A stretch of DNA of 64,000 bases from Nevskia sp035651715 (GTDB lineage: Bacteria; Pseudomonadota; Gammaproteobacteria; Nevskiales; Nevskiaceae): NCBI GenBank assembly GCA_035651715.1, contig DASRFD010000150.1, positions 1 through 64,000 on the forward strand. Reading direction: 5' to 3'. A model generated the notes under the pieces. The model did no database searches. It saw nothing but the letters and a program-made list of their open reading frames with translations, and had not been told where the DNA came from. Of this stretch, positions 18,132 to 26,721 are shown one piece after another. Within the stretch, counting starts at the first letter, position 1. Each line of letters opens with the position of its first letter. The translations under genes and the position numbers were made by a program.

Positions 18132-18532
18132 ACCCGGCGGAGGCGATCAACGCGCAGTTCAAGAACCTGCTGCCGGGCCTGCTTGGCCTGGAGTTGACCG
18201 AAGCCGGGCCGGAGCGGGTCTGCGGCCGGCTGAAGGTGCGCCCGGAGCTGTGCACCCTCGGCGGCATCCTGCACGGCGGCAGCATGATGGCGCTGGCCGA
18301 CACGCTCGGCGCCGTCGGCGCATTCCTCAACCTGCCGCCCAACGCCCGCACCACCACGCTGGAGTCCAAGACCAACTTCCTCGGCGCGGCGCCCGCGGGC
18401 GCCACGGTGCTGGCCGAATGCACCGCCGTGCACCGCGGCAGGACCACGTCGGTATGGCAGACCACCCTCCGCTCCGAAGCCGGCAAGCTGCTGGCGCTGG
18501 TGACGCAGACGCAGCTGGTGATCGGCGGGTGA
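18128..18532 (+). CDS. PaaI-like hotdog-fold thioesterase
   Basis: 134-residue hotdog-fold acyl-CoA thioesterase of the PaaI type. The catalytic-region motif is CTLGGILHGGSMMALADTLG and a second block is ESKTNFLGAAPAG. It would hydrolyse acyl-CoA thioesters, often aromatic or medium-chain ones. It is coupled by a 4-base overlap to the DUF4345-like gene and convergent with putA, from which it is separated by two hairpins. Confidence 0.9.
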   Translation: MNPAEAINAQFKNLLPGLLGLELTEAGPERVCGRLKVRPELCTLGGILHGGSMMALADTLGAVGAFLNLPPNARTTTLESKTNFLGAAPAGATVLAECTAVHRGRTTSVWQTTLRSEAGKLLALVTQTQLVIGG

Positions 18533-18581
18533 CGACGGCAGACATGCCACATGCGCGCGAGCGGCCGGACCCCTGACTCGC

Positions 18582-18605
18582 CCGTTGCCGCGGGAGCGGC
18601 AACGG
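18582..18605. repeat. REP-like hairpin
   Basis: Perfect 10-bp stem (CCGTTGCCGC / GCGGCAACGG) with a GGGA tetraloop, just downstream of the thioesterase gene. The same core (CGTTGCCGCG, two purines, AGCGGC) occurs at 55960-55977 inside another palindromic element, suggesting a repeat family with copies elsewhere. Confidence 0.5.
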
Positions 18606-18620
18606 CGGCGATGACCGGAG

Positions 18621-18655
18621 GCCGCCGCTCTCTCCGGGGCGGAGAGGGCGGCGGC
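18621..18655. terminator. Hairpin between the convergent thioesterase and putA genes
   Basis: Inverted repeat GCCGCCGCTCTCTCC / GGAGAGGGCGGCGGC around a short GGGGC loop, with one slipped position. It lies just before the putA stop codon. It lacks a T tract but is placed to separate the convergent transcripts. Confidence 0.5.
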
Positions 18656-18659
18656 AAAG

Positions 18660-21600
18660 CTAGCCCGACGCGGCGAGCAGGCGCGCGTTGCCGCCGACCG
18701 CGGCGGTGTTGACCGTCAGGGTGCGCTCGGTGACGAAGCGCAGCAGGTAGTGCGGGCCGCCGGCCTTGGGGCCGGTGCCGGACAGGCCCTCGCCGCCGAA
18801 AGGCTGCACCCCGACCACCGCGCCGGTCATGCCGCGGTTGATGTAGCAGTTGCCGACGTGGGCCAGGGACTGGACCCGGCGCCAGGTCGACTCGATGCGG
18901 CTGTGCACACCCAGGGTCAGTCCGAACCCGGTCTGGTTGATCGACTCGATCACCGCCTCCAGGCGGCGCCCCGGATAGCGGGCGATGTGCAGGATCGGGC
19001 CGAAGTGCTCCTCCTGCAGGTCCTCCAGCCTGCCGATCTCCACCGCCAGCGGCGCGAAATAGGTGCCGTGCGCCACCGGTTGCGGCAGCGCCAGCTGCTG
19101 CACCAGCCTGCCGTTCTGCTGGATCGCCGCGCCGTGCGCCGCCAGGCGCGCGCGTGCCGGCTCGTCGATGACCGGGCCGACGTCGGTGGATAGCAGCGCC
19201 GGGTCGCCGATGGCCAGTTCCTGCATGGCGCCCTTGAGCATGTGGATGGTCTTGTCGGCGATTTCTTCCTGCAGCAGCAGCACGCGCAGCGCCGAGCAGC
19301 GCTGGCCGGCGGAATAGAAGGCCGAATACAGGGCGTCCTTCACCACCTGCTCGGGCAGCGCCGAGGAATCGACCACCATCGCATTCTGGCCGCCGGTCTC
19401 GGCGATCAGGGTGGCGATCGGGCCCTTGCGCGCGGCCAGGCTGCGGTTGATGGCCTGCGCCACCTCGACCGAGCCGGTGAAGGCGACGCCGGCGATGCGC
19501 GGATCGCCCACCAGCTCGGCGCCGATGTCGCCCTCGCCCAGCACGTTCTGGAACACGTAGCTCGGCACGCCGGCGTCGCGCAGCAGCTGCGCCATCTGCG
19601 CCGCGACCAGGTTGGTCTGCTCGGCCGGCTTGGCGATGACCGGATTGCCGGCCACCAGCGCGGCGGCGATCTGGCCGGTGTAGATGGCCAACGGGAAGTT
19701 CCAGGGGCTGATGCAGACGAACACGCCGCGGCCGTGCAGCTGCAGCTCGTTGTGTTCGCCGGTCGGGCCCGGCAGCGTTTCGGCGTGGGCCAGCAGGCGC
19801 CGCCCCTGCGCGGCGTAGAAGCGCAGGAAATCGACCGCCTCGCGCACTTCGGCCAGGGCATCGAGCACGGTCTTGCCGGCCTCGGCGATCAGCAGCTGCA
19901 TGAACTCGGCGCGGCGCGCCTCGAGGCGGTCGGCGGCGCGTTCCAGGATCGCGGCGCGGCTTTCCACCGGCGTGGCGTTCCAGCGCGGATAGGCGCCGGC
20001 GGCGGCGGCCACCGCGTCGCGCACCCGCGCCCGCTCCAGCGGCAGCCACTCGCCGACCACCCGCCGGCGGTCCGCGGGGCTGGTGATGGCGCGCACCTCG
20101 CCGGCAGTGGCGGCGCCGTCGTACAGCATCGAGGCGGCGCGCGGCGGCGGCGGCACCGCCGCCAGCTCGCGGGCAAAGCCGCGCTGCACCGCCTCGTCGG
20201 CGAGGTTGAGGCCGGCCGAGTTGCGGCGGGTGGCGCCGTACAGCTCGGCCGGCAGCGGCAGCGCCGGGTTGGGCTTGACCGCCAGGGCCTTGACCGCGGC
20301 CACCGGGTCGGCGACCAGGTGCTCCGGCTCGACGTTCTCGTCGAAGATGCGGTTGACGAACGAGGTATTGGCGCCGTTCTCCAGCAGGCGCCGCACCAGG
20401 TAGGGCAGCAGGTCCTCGTGGCTGCCGACCGGGGCGTAGACGCGGCAGGGCACGGGCGAATCCTCCCGTACCACCTGGTACAGGGCCTCGCCCATGCCGT
20501 GCAGGCGCTGGAACTCGTAGCCCTGGTCGTTGCCGGCGTAGGCGCGCACCGCCGCCACGGTGTGGGCGTTGTGGGTGGCCAGCTGCGGGTAGAACAGCTC
20601 GCGCGCTGCGATCAGCCGGCGGGCGCAGGCCAGGTAGGCGACGTCGGTGTTGGCCTTGCGGGTGAACACCGGGTAGCCGGGCAGGCCCTGCTCCTGAGCG
20701 CGCTTGACCTCGGTGTCCCAGTAAGCGCCCTTGACCAGGCGCACCGGCATGCGCCGGCCGACCTCGCGCACCAGGCTTTCCAGCCATTCGATCACGGCGA
20801 TGCCGCGCTTCTGGAACGCCTGCACCGCCAGGCCCAGGCCCTCCCAGCCACGCAGGCTGTGGTCGCGGTACACCGCCTCCAGCACGTCCAGCGACAGCTC
20901 CAGGCGGTCGGCCTCCTCGGCATCGACGGTCAGGCCGATGTCCTGGGCGCGCGCCGCCTGCGCCAGGCTCAGCAGCTTGGGCGTCAGCTCGGCCAGCACG
21001 CGGGCGCGGTTGCCGTACTCGTAGCGCGGATGCAGCGCCGACAGCTTGACCGAGATGCCCGGCCGCAGGAACACCGGCAGGTCGCGGCTGCCGCCGCTGA
21101 AGCTGCCGATGCTGACGATGGCGGCCTGGTAGGACCTGAAATAGCGCTCGGCGTCGGCGGCGGTGAGCGCGGCCTCGCCGAGCATGTCGAAGGAATGCAG
21201 GTAGGCGCGCTGGTCGCGGCCCTGCGAGCGCTTCAGCGCCTCCTCGATGGTGCGCCCCATCACGAACTGGCTGCCCATCATCCGCATGGCACGGCGCACC
21301 GCGACGCGGATCACCGGCTCGCCGCCGCGCGCCATCAGGCGCTGCCAGACGGCGCGGAAGTTCCCCGGGGTGTCGACCGGCATGCGCACGATGCGCCCGG
21401 TCAGCATCAGCCCCCAGGTGGAGGCGTTGACGAACAGCGAGTCGGAGGAGCCCAGGTGCTTCTCCCAGTCGGCCTCGGACAGCTTGTCGGCGATCAGCTT
21501 CTCGGCGGTCTCGTCGTCCGGAATGCGCAGCAGGGCCTCGGCCAGGCACATCAGCAGCACGCCCTCCTCGGACGACAGGTCGTATTCGCGCATGAAGGCG

Positions 21601-21824
21601 TCGAGCGCGCTCTGCGACTCCTTGAGCTGGCGCACGCGGCGCACCCAGTCCGCGGCCTGGCCGATGATCTGGCCGCCCAGTTCGTTCGGCGGCTCGGCGA
21701 TGGCCAGCAGGCGGTTGACCAGGGCGGTCTCGTCGGCCAGGTACAGTTCGGTGATGGCCGCGCGCAGCGGCGAGCGCGCCGGCAGGGGCTCGGCGTGCAG
21801 ATAATTCGGTTCGGGGTTGAGCAT
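18660..21824 (-). CDS. putA: Bifunctional proline dehydrogenase / L-glutamate gamma-semialdehyde dehydrogenase PutA (short form)
   Basis: 1054-residue bifunctional flavoenzyme that oxidises proline to glutamate in two steps. The proline dehydrogenase barrel covers roughly residues 120-480 (FLRPGISVKLSALHPRYE, RLVKGAYWDTEVKRAQ, QLATHNAHT). The aldehyde dehydrogenase part has SPWNFPLAIYTGQ, FTGSVEVAQ, AETGGQNAMVVDSS and the catalytic Cys in SAGQRCSALRV. The protein lacks the N-terminal ribbon-helix-helix of the ~1300-residue E. coli PutA, so it is a type A enzyme unlikely to autoregulate. ATG 21824 is chosen over a TTG 12 bases upstream. Confidence 0.97.
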   Translation of the reverse strand: MLNPEPNYLHAEPLPARSPLRAAITELYLADETALVNRLLAIAEPPNELGGQIIGQAADWVRRVRQLKESQSALDAFMREYDLSSEEGVLLMCLAEALLRIPDDETAEKLIADKLSEADWEKHLGSSDSLFVNASTWGLMLTGRIVRMPVDTPGNFRAVWQRLMARGGEPVIRVAVRRAMRMMGSQFVMGRTIEEALKRSQGRDQRAYLHSFDMLGEAALTAADAERYFRSYQAAIVSIGSFSGGSRDLPVFLRPGISVKLSALHPRYEYGNRARVLAELTPKLLSLAQAARAQDIGLTVDAEEADRLELSLDVLEAVYRDHSLRGWEGLGLAVQAFQKRGIAVIEWLESLVREVGRRMPVRLVKGAYWDTEVKRAQEQGLPGYPVFTRKANTDVAYLACARRLIAARELFYPQLATHNAHTVAAVRAYAGNDQGYEFQRLHGMGEALYQVVREDSPVPCRVYAPVGSHEDLLPYLVRRLLENGANTSFVNRIFDENVEPEHLVADPVAAVKALAVKPNPALPLPAELYGATRRNSAGLNLADEAVQRGFARELAAVPPPPRAASMLYDGAATAGEVRAITSPADRRRVVGEWLPLERARVRDAVAAAAGAYPRWNATPVESRAAILERAADRLEARRAEFMQLLIAEAGKTVLDALAEVREAVDFLRFYAAQGRRLLAHAETLPGPTGEHNELQLHGRGVFVCISPWNFPLAIYTGQIAAALVAGNPVIAKPAEQTNLVAAQMAQLLRDAGVPSYVFQNVLGEGDIGAELVGDPRIAGVAFTGSVEVAQAINRSLAARKGPIATLIAETGGQNAMVVDSSALPEQVVKDALYSAFYSAGQRCSALRVLLLQEEIADKTIHMLKGAMQELAIGDPALLSTDVGPVIDEPARARLAAHGAAIQQNGRLVQQLALPQPVAHGTYFAPLAVEIGRLEDLQEEHFGPILHIARYPGRRLEAVIESINQTGFGLTLGVHSRIESTWRRVQSLAHVGNCYINRGMTGAVVGVQPFGGEGLSGTGPKAGGPHYLLRFVTERTLTVNTAAVGGNARLLAASG

Positions 21825-21974
21825 GGCGTGCGGCAATAGGGGGTATGGCCTATTTTTGCACGGCGCCGCTCAAAAGCTTAAAAGCGGTCTCCTGCGGTTG
21901 CGAGGGCGCCGGGCGGGTCATGAACGCTTGCCTTTGCCCGGCGTCCCCGCGCCTGGCGCGAGGCGGCCTTCGCT

Positions 21975-22622
21975 TCAGAAGTCGGTGCGGACCAGCCCCA
22001 TGCGGGCCGCTTCCAGGGCCGCTTCGGCGCGGCTGGAGATGTTGAGCTTGCGGTAGATGGCCTTGATGAAGCCGGCGGCGGTGTGGCGGGTCACGCCGAG
22101 CTGCTGCGCCACGTCCGGCAGGCGGAACCCCTTGGCGATCAGCACCAGGGTTTCGCGCTCGCGGGCGGTCAGGCGCGCCTCCTCCGAGCTGTTCTGCGCC
22201 TGCTCGTCGCTGAACACGCGCAACAGGCGCTGGGCGATGGCCGGGGACAGCGGCGGCTCGCCGCCGCCGATGGCCTGCAGCGCGGCGACCACGCGCTCGA
22301 TCGGCTGGTCCTTGAGCAGGTAGCCCTGGGCGCCGGAACGCAGCGCCGGAAACAGGTGGCGGTCGTCGGCGTAGATGGTGGTGACGATGCAGCGGCAGGC
22401 CGGATAGGCGCGGCTGAACTCGCGGATCAGGTCGACGCCGGACCCGTCCGGCAGGTCGAGGTCCACCAGCGCGATGTCGGGCTCGGTCTTGAGCGCGGCG
22501 GCGCGCGCTTCCTGCAAGGTCTCGGCGGTGATGGCCGTGATTCCCGGGAAGGCCTCCTGCAATACGCGTGCGAGCCATTGCGCGGAGGCGGCCAGGTCTT
22601 CCACCACCAAGCCGTGCCGCAT
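21975..22622 (-). CDS. LuxR-family response regulator paired with the kinase at 22810
   Basis: 215-residue NarL-type response regulator. The receiver has acidic residues in VVEDLAAS, the phospho-acceptor in LVDLDLPDGSG and Lys in LLKDQP. The output domain has LTARERETLVLIAKGF and a GerE-type helix-turn-helix (PDVAQQLGVTRHTAAGFIKA). The start at 22622 follows AGGAG by 9 bases; in-frame starts exist 33-36 bases earlier. It lies downstream of the sensor kinase on the same strand, so the two probably form a pair. Target genes are not evident; putA is the next gene downstream. Confidence 0.93.
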   Translation of the reverse strand: MRHGLVVEDLAASAQWLARVLQEAFPGITAITAETLQEARAAALKTEPDIALVDLDLPDGSGVDLIREFSRAYPACRCIVTTIYADDRHLFPALRSGAQGYLLKDQPIERVVAALQAIGGGEPPLSPAIAQRLLRVFSDEQAQNSSEEARLTARERETLVLIAKGFRLPDVAQQLGVTRHTAAGFIKAIYRKLNISSRAEAALEAARMGLVRTDF

Positions 22623-22742
22623 CTCTGCCACTCCTGGGAATTGCCTTTGCTGCATCACAGTTTCTTCCTCATCCTTGAACTACGTCACCCCCCAAAACAG
22701 GGGCACTTCCACGCCGCGGACACACTGCGCGCCCGCCGGCCC

Positions 22743-22756
22743 CGGCGCAAGCGCCG
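22743..22756. other. Short palindrome in the kinase/regulator spacer
   Basis: CGGCGCAAGCGCCG is a 6-bp inverted repeat with a 2-base centre, in the 187-base gap between the histidine kinase and its response regulator gene. It may be a binding site or an mRNA hairpin separating the two cistrons. There is no T tract for a terminator. Confidence 0.3.
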
Positions 22757-22809
22757 TCGCGTAAAGATCTTGTAAAACCCGCCAGGCTTTTTATAAAAAC
22801 ACCATCCGC

Positions 22810-24978
22810 TCAGTGCAGCGGCAGGCGCAGCGCCACCCGGGTGCGGCGCTCGTCGCCGTCCAGGCTGAGGCTGCCGCCCAGCCGCTGCATGCGATGGTCC
22901 ATGCCGCGCAGGCCCAGGCCGCTGCGCCACTGTTCCGGCGGCTGGCCGGCGCCGTCGTTGGCCAGCGAGATCTCCAGCGCATTGTCGACCACCGCGACCT
23001 CGATCTCCACCCGGGTCGGCCGGGCATGACGCAGCGCATTGCTCAGCGCTTCGCGGATCACCCGCGCCAGGTTGAGCTGCTGCGGCGCGTCGAGCATCGC
23101 CCCGCACAGCGGCGCGCGCTCGCGCCATTCCAGGTGCACGCCGGACGCCTCGCAGCGCTCGCCCGCCTCGGCGCGCCAGTGGGCCAGGCAGTCGACGATC
23201 GACTGCGGCCGCGCGCCGAGGCCGTAGACCGTCAGGCGCAGGCTGGCCAGCACTTCGCGGATCGACTGCGCCGCTTCGCCTTCCGAGCGGTGCAGCAGGG
23301 TCAGCAGGCGCGCGCCGATGTCGTCGTGCAGGTCCTGGGCGACGCGCGCGCGCTCCTGCTCGATGCCGCGTTCCACCGCCACCTGGTAGGCGGCGACGCG
23401 GTCCAGCACGGCGCGCACCGCCGAGGCCACCTCGGCGTCGCGGCGGGTGAACAGCCGCTGGCCGTCGCCGGCGAAGCGCGCCTCCCAGGCCGGCTGGGCG
23501 CCGATGCCGGGCACGCGCAGCGCCAGGCCTTCGTCGGCGATGACCACCTCCTCCAGCGGCGCCGGCAGCGGGTGCAGCGCCAGCGGGTTGTAGAGCTGGC
23601 GCAGCGCCTCCGGCAACAGCTCGTCGACGGCGTAGGCGTTGGGCGCGAGCACGTCTCGCAGCAGACCCGGCACGTCGTCGACGCGCAGGCGCTGCGCGCC
23701 GGTGAGGAAGCGCGACATCAGCCATTGCCGCGCCGGAAAGTACATCCAGCCGGCCAGGATCAGCGAAGCGGCCAGCGCCGCCGGCGCCTCGAAATGCAGG
23801 GTGGCGGCGAACACCACGTCGAGCACCACCACCGAGAAGCCGCCGATGACCAGCATCACCGCCCGGAACCACCAGGTTTCCAGGTCGAACAGGCGGTAGC
23901 GCGAAATGCCGAGGGCCAGGCCGATGCAGTTGAGCAGCAGGAAGCTGAAGGCATACGCCTGCAGGCTGCCGCTGTCGATGCCGGCCAGCGCCGGCACCGA
24001 CACCAGGGCCAGGAAGGCGCCGCTGCCGACGAACCAGGACAGGAAGAACCACTGCAGCGCGGCGCGGCGCAGCGGGTCGCCCCGGGCGGCGCGCCATTGC
24101 ACCGCGGCCAGCACCATGCTGGAGAAATAGCCGCCGATGATCACCAGTTGCTGGAACAGGTTGCCGAAGGGCAGCAGCTGCAGGAAATCGACGGCCCAGG
24201 CCAGGGTGTAGCCGAGCACCAGCCACAGGCCCGGACGGGCCCGCCCCAGCGCCTGGGGGTAGTGCCACAGCACCGCGGTGAAGGCGCCGATGTTGAACAG
24301 GGCGCCGAAGTGGTTGGCGCCGGACAGCAGCCGGAACAGCTGTCCGGGCAGCGCCAGGTCGCGCGAGCTGTACACCGCCGCGCTGCCGCACATCAGCAGC
24401 GCGCCGAAGCCGGCGACGGCGCAGTACTTCGCCGCAGCCTGATCCGGGCGGAAGGCGAAAATCGCCATGCCGGTGAGCCAGGCGCCGATGGCGCAGACCA
24501 CCTGCAGCCAGAAGATGAAGGGCAGGTCGGACACCGCGCGGTGCCGCTCCATCGGCACGCGCAGCACGCCGCCGTCGGCGGTGTGCAGCTCGATCTCCGG
24601 CGCCGCCATGATCTCGCTCAGCCGCTGCTGGCGCTCGAAGAAACGGTTGAAGCTGGCGTAGTCCTGGAAGGCCGCATCGGGCTCGGGGGCCAGGTCGTCG
24701 CCGCGCAGCGCCATCGGCGCCTGGCCGGGCACGCCGATGGCGACGATCGGCGTGCCGGCGGCCAGCGGCGCCAGCGCCGGAGACATGGACTGCAGCAGGG
24801 GCGGTTGGTCGCCCTGCACGTAGCGCAGGTCCAGGCCCGGATCGGGCCGGCCGCAGACCAGTTCCAGGCACAGCACCAGGGTGGCCAGTGACAGGGCGAC
24901 GGCGAAGCCGAGCACGCGCGAGGGCGGCAAGGCCTGGGCCTGGCTGGCGGGGGCGGGCTTGATGGCGACGCTGGTCAC
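22810..24978 (-). CDS. Membrane sensor histidine kinase (NarX/DesK-type HisKA_3)
   Basis: About 722 residues. An N-terminal helix (residues ~20-40) is followed by a likely periplasmic region to ~150 and then about seven transmembrane helices to ~420. The cytoplasmic part ends with a HisKA_3 dimerisation domain (phospho-acceptor His in VAQDLHDDIGARLL) and an HATPase domain (EALSNALRHARPTRV, then GLGLRGMDHRM). The GTG start at 24978 is inferred, because longer in-frame starts run into the cutA promoter region. It forms a pair with the response regulator at 21975-22622. The signal is unknown; the many membrane helices suggest a lipid or small hydrophobic ligand. Confidence 0.9.
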   Translation of the reverse strand: MTSVAIKPAPASQAQALPPSRVLGFAVALSLATLVLCLELVCGRPDPGLDLRYVQGDQPPLLQSMSPALAPLAAGTPIVAIGVPGQAPMALRGDDLAPEPDAAFQDYASFNRFFERQQRLSEIMAAPEIELHTADGGVLRVPMERHRAVSDLPFIFWLQVVCAIGAWLTGMAIFAFRPDQAAAKYCAVAGFGALLMCGSAAVYSSRDLALPGQLFRLLSGANHFGALFNIGAFTAVLWHYPQALGRARPGLWLVLGYTLAWAVDFLQLLPFGNLFQQLVIIGGYFSSMVLAAVQWRAARGDPLRRAALQWFFLSWFVGSGAFLALVSVPALAGIDSGSLQAYAFSFLLLNCIGLALGISRYRLFDLETWWFRAVMLVIGGFSVVVLDVVFAATLHFEAPAALAASLILAGWMYFPARQWLMSRFLTGAQRLRVDDVPGLLRDVLAPNAYAVDELLPEALRQLYNPLALHPLPAPLEEVVIADEGLALRVPGIGAQPAWEARFAGDGQRLFTRRDAEVASAVRAVLDRVAAYQVAVERGIEQERARVAQDLHDDIGARLLTLLHRSEGEAAQSIREVLASLRLTVYGLGARPQSIVDCLAHWRAEAGERCEASGVHLEWRERAPLCGAMLDAPQQLNLARVIREALSNALRHARPTRVEIEVAVVDNALEISLANDGAGQPPEQWRSGLGLRGMDHRMQRLGGSLSLDGDERRTRVALRLPLH

Positions 24979-25081
24979 CGCCGGACTGTAACCAGCCGCG
25001 GGCCGCCGCGCCATGCCGGGCAGGTGGCGGAGCCTGCGCCGCGCCCTTAGACTGCGCCTGCGCCGTACCGCACGCTTTTCC

Positions 25082-25420
25082 ATGCCCCGCAGCCCGACCC
25101 GCCAGAGCGCCGAGATCCTGTTGGTTTTCATCAGCTGTCCCGCCGGGTCGGCCGATGCCTTGGGCACGGCCCTGGTGGAAGCGCGGCTGGCCGCCTGCGT
25201 CAGCGCCGTGCCCGGCGCGCGCTCGGTGTATCGCTGGCAGGGGCAGGTCGAGCGCAGCGAGGAGACCGTGCTGATCGCCAAGACCACCCGCGCCCGCTAC
25301 GCCGCGCTGGAGACCGAGGTGCGCCGCCTGCATCCTTACGAACTTCCGGAGATCGTGGCGGTCAATGTCGCTGGCGGGCTCCCCGCCTACCTGCATTGGG
25401 TTCAGGACTCGACCACATGA
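25082..25420 (+). CDS. cutA: Divalent-cation tolerance protein CutA
   Basis: 112-residue trimeric CutA1 protein, linked to copper/divalent metal tolerance. Family features are ILLVFISCPAGSAD, LAACVSAVPGARSVYRW and the end PYELPEIVAVNVAGG followed by YLHWV. The ATG at 25082 removes a basic N-terminal stretch that would otherwise extend the frame. Its stop overlaps the next start as ATGA. In E. coli cutA also precedes dsbD, so the order is conserved although dsbD here is reduced to one domain. Confidence 0.95.
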   Translation: MPRSPTRQSAEILLVFISCPAGSADALGTALVEARLAACVSAVPGARSVYRWQGQVERSEETVLIAKTTRARYAALETEVRRLHPYELPEIVAVNVAGGLPAYLHWVQDSTT

Positions 25421-26034
25421 ACAAGGCGGCCCGAACTGGCCAGCGGCAGCCGCTGGCTGCCGGCCATCGTTCCTCGCCCGCGCCGCGGAACAGGGAGAGG
25501 CCGCCGGCGGATGGCGGCGGAGCCGCTGCAGACCGCCTCGCCGCAGCCGGCCGCAGCCGCGCTCGGCGCCGCCGCGGCCTTCTCCTGGCGACGCTCGCCG
25601 TCCTGCTTTCCGGCGCGGCTGTCGCGGACGGCTTCTGGCCGTCGAAGACCGGCGCTGCCGGCAACAGCCAGGACCTGCTCAAGGCCGACCAGGCCTTCCG
25701 CCTGGTCGCCGCAGCGCGCGAAGGCGACAGCCTTAAAGTGAACTGGGACATCGCCCCCGGCTATTACCTGTACCGCAAGCGGCTCGTCTTCCAGGTGGTG
25801 CAGCCGCAGGGCGGCCGGCTCGACGCGCCGCAGTTGCCCAAGGGCGAGACGGTGCATGACGAGCACGAGGGCACCGCCGAGATCTACCGCAACAGCCTGC
25901 TGGCCACGCTGCACTGGCCCAAGGGCGCCGCGGCGCCGCAGCAGCTGCGGGTGAACTGGCAGGGCTGCGCCGAAGCCGGCGTGTGCTATCCGCCGCAGTC
26001 GCGGCTGGTCGACGTCGTCGATCTCGGCCGCTGA
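25417..26034 (+). CDS. Stand-alone DsbD N-terminal (alpha) domain protein
   Basis: 205-residue exported protein. A long polar/basic N-terminus (1-53) leads to a signal-like helix (~54-70, GLLLATLAVLLSGAAVA), then a domain matching DsbD alpha: LLKADQAFRLVA, WDIAPGYYLYRKRLVF and the redox pair WQGCAEAGVCYPP (Cys184/Cys190, as Cys103/Cys109 of mature E. coli DsbD). The transmembrane beta and thioredoxin gamma domains of full DsbD are absent; a normal stop follows. A TlpA-like thioredoxin gene begins 31 bases later and could supply the missing thioredoxin part. It could interact with DsbC/G-type or CcmG-type partners. Confidence 0.88.
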   Translation: MNKAARTGQRQPLAAGHRSSPAPRNRERPPADGGGAAADRLAAAGRSRARRRRGLLLATLAVLLSGAAVADGFWPSKTGAAGNSQDLLKADQAFRLVAAAREGDSLKVNWDIAPGYYLYRKRLVFQVVQPQGGRLDAPQLPKGETVHDEHEGTAEIYRNSLLATLHWPKGAAAPQQLRVNWQGCAEAGVCYPPQSRLVDVVDLGR

Positions 26035-26065
26035 GTTTTTCGAACAACAAGACTCCGGATCGAAG

Positions 26066-26602
26066 ATGCGCTCCACCCTCCTGATCGTCGCCGCCGCCCT
26101 GATCGCCGCGGCCGCCGGCTTCGGCTTCTACCGCTACGCCCACCAGGGCGGCGTCGCGGCCGGCGGCGAGCCCCTGCCCGCTGGCCTGCAACTGAACGGC
26201 CTCGACGGCCATCCGCACAGCCTCGACGAGTGGCATGGCAAGCTGCTGCTGGTGAATTTCTGGGCCACCTGGTGCACGCCGTGCCTGCACGAGATTCCCG
26301 AACTGGTGAAGCTGCAGAAGCAGTACGGCGCGCGGGGCTTGCAGGTCATCGGCCCGGCGGTGGATGATCCGGATGCGGTGCGCAGCATGCTGCAGCCGCT
26401 GGGCATCAATTATCCGGTGCTGACGGGCACGCCCGACTCGATGATCGACCTGATGGAAAAGCTCGGCAATGGCCCGGGCGGCCTGCCGTTCTCGGTGGTG
26501 GTCAGCCCGGACGGCCTGCTGATCGACCGGCATCTTGGGGAGTTCACCCCGGCCGAGCTGGCGAAGGTGGTCGAGACGCACCTCCCCAGCTCCTCGCAAT
26601 AA
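26066..26602 (+). CDS. TlpA-family membrane-anchored thioredoxin
   Basis: 178-residue protein: an N-terminal membrane anchor (residues ~3-20) and a periplasmic thioredoxin domain with the active site NFWATWCTPCLHEIPEL (Cys70/Cys73). The cis-proline is in PGGLPFSVVV. It would reduce periplasmic disulfides, needing electrons from a CcdA/DsbD-type membrane partner that is not in this window. Placement after the DsbD-alpha gene suggests a split DsbD-like system. Confidence 0.92.
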   Translation: MRSTLLIVAAALIAAAAGFGFYRYAHQGGVAAGGEPLPAGLQLNGLDGHPHSLDEWHGKLLLVNFWATWCTPCLHEIPELVKLQKQYGARGLQVIGPAVDDPDAVRSMLQPLGINYPVLTGTPDSMIDLMEKLGNGPGGLPFSVVVSPDGLLIDRHLGEFTPAELAKVVETHLPSSSQ

Positions 26603-26664
26603 ATCAGAATCTGCCTTCAACCGCATCGAACGAGCGGTCAAAATTCGTTAACTTCGCGTTGCTG

Positions 26665-26693
26665 TTGTTTCCGGCCGGCGCTTCATGCACAAT
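26665..26693 (+). promoter_or_regulatory. Predicted promoter of aroQ-accBC
   Basis: TTGTTT (26665-26670) and CACAAT (26688-26693) are 17 bases apart, in an AT-richer patch after the tlpA gene. The predicted start near 26700 gives a ~22-base leader containing GGAAGAG before the aroQ GTG. Confidence 0.45.
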
Positions 26694-26721
26694 GCGGCCT
26701 GTCCCCGGAAGAGCCGCACGC

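Noticed and set aside
18064..21839. Very long open frames on both strands over putA
   Set aside because: They are shadow frames of a GC-rich coding region: Arg/Ala/Gly-rich, low complexity, no recognisable domains, while the putA frame has full-length homology motifs. The same holds for the long antisense frames over 27117-30131, 39732-42395, 42425-44788 and 46873-48846.
22758..22800. AAAACCCGCCAGGCTTTTTATAAA as an intrinsic terminator
   Set aside because: There is a T tract but the adjacent sequence does not form a convincing stem; treated as an AT-rich spacer only.
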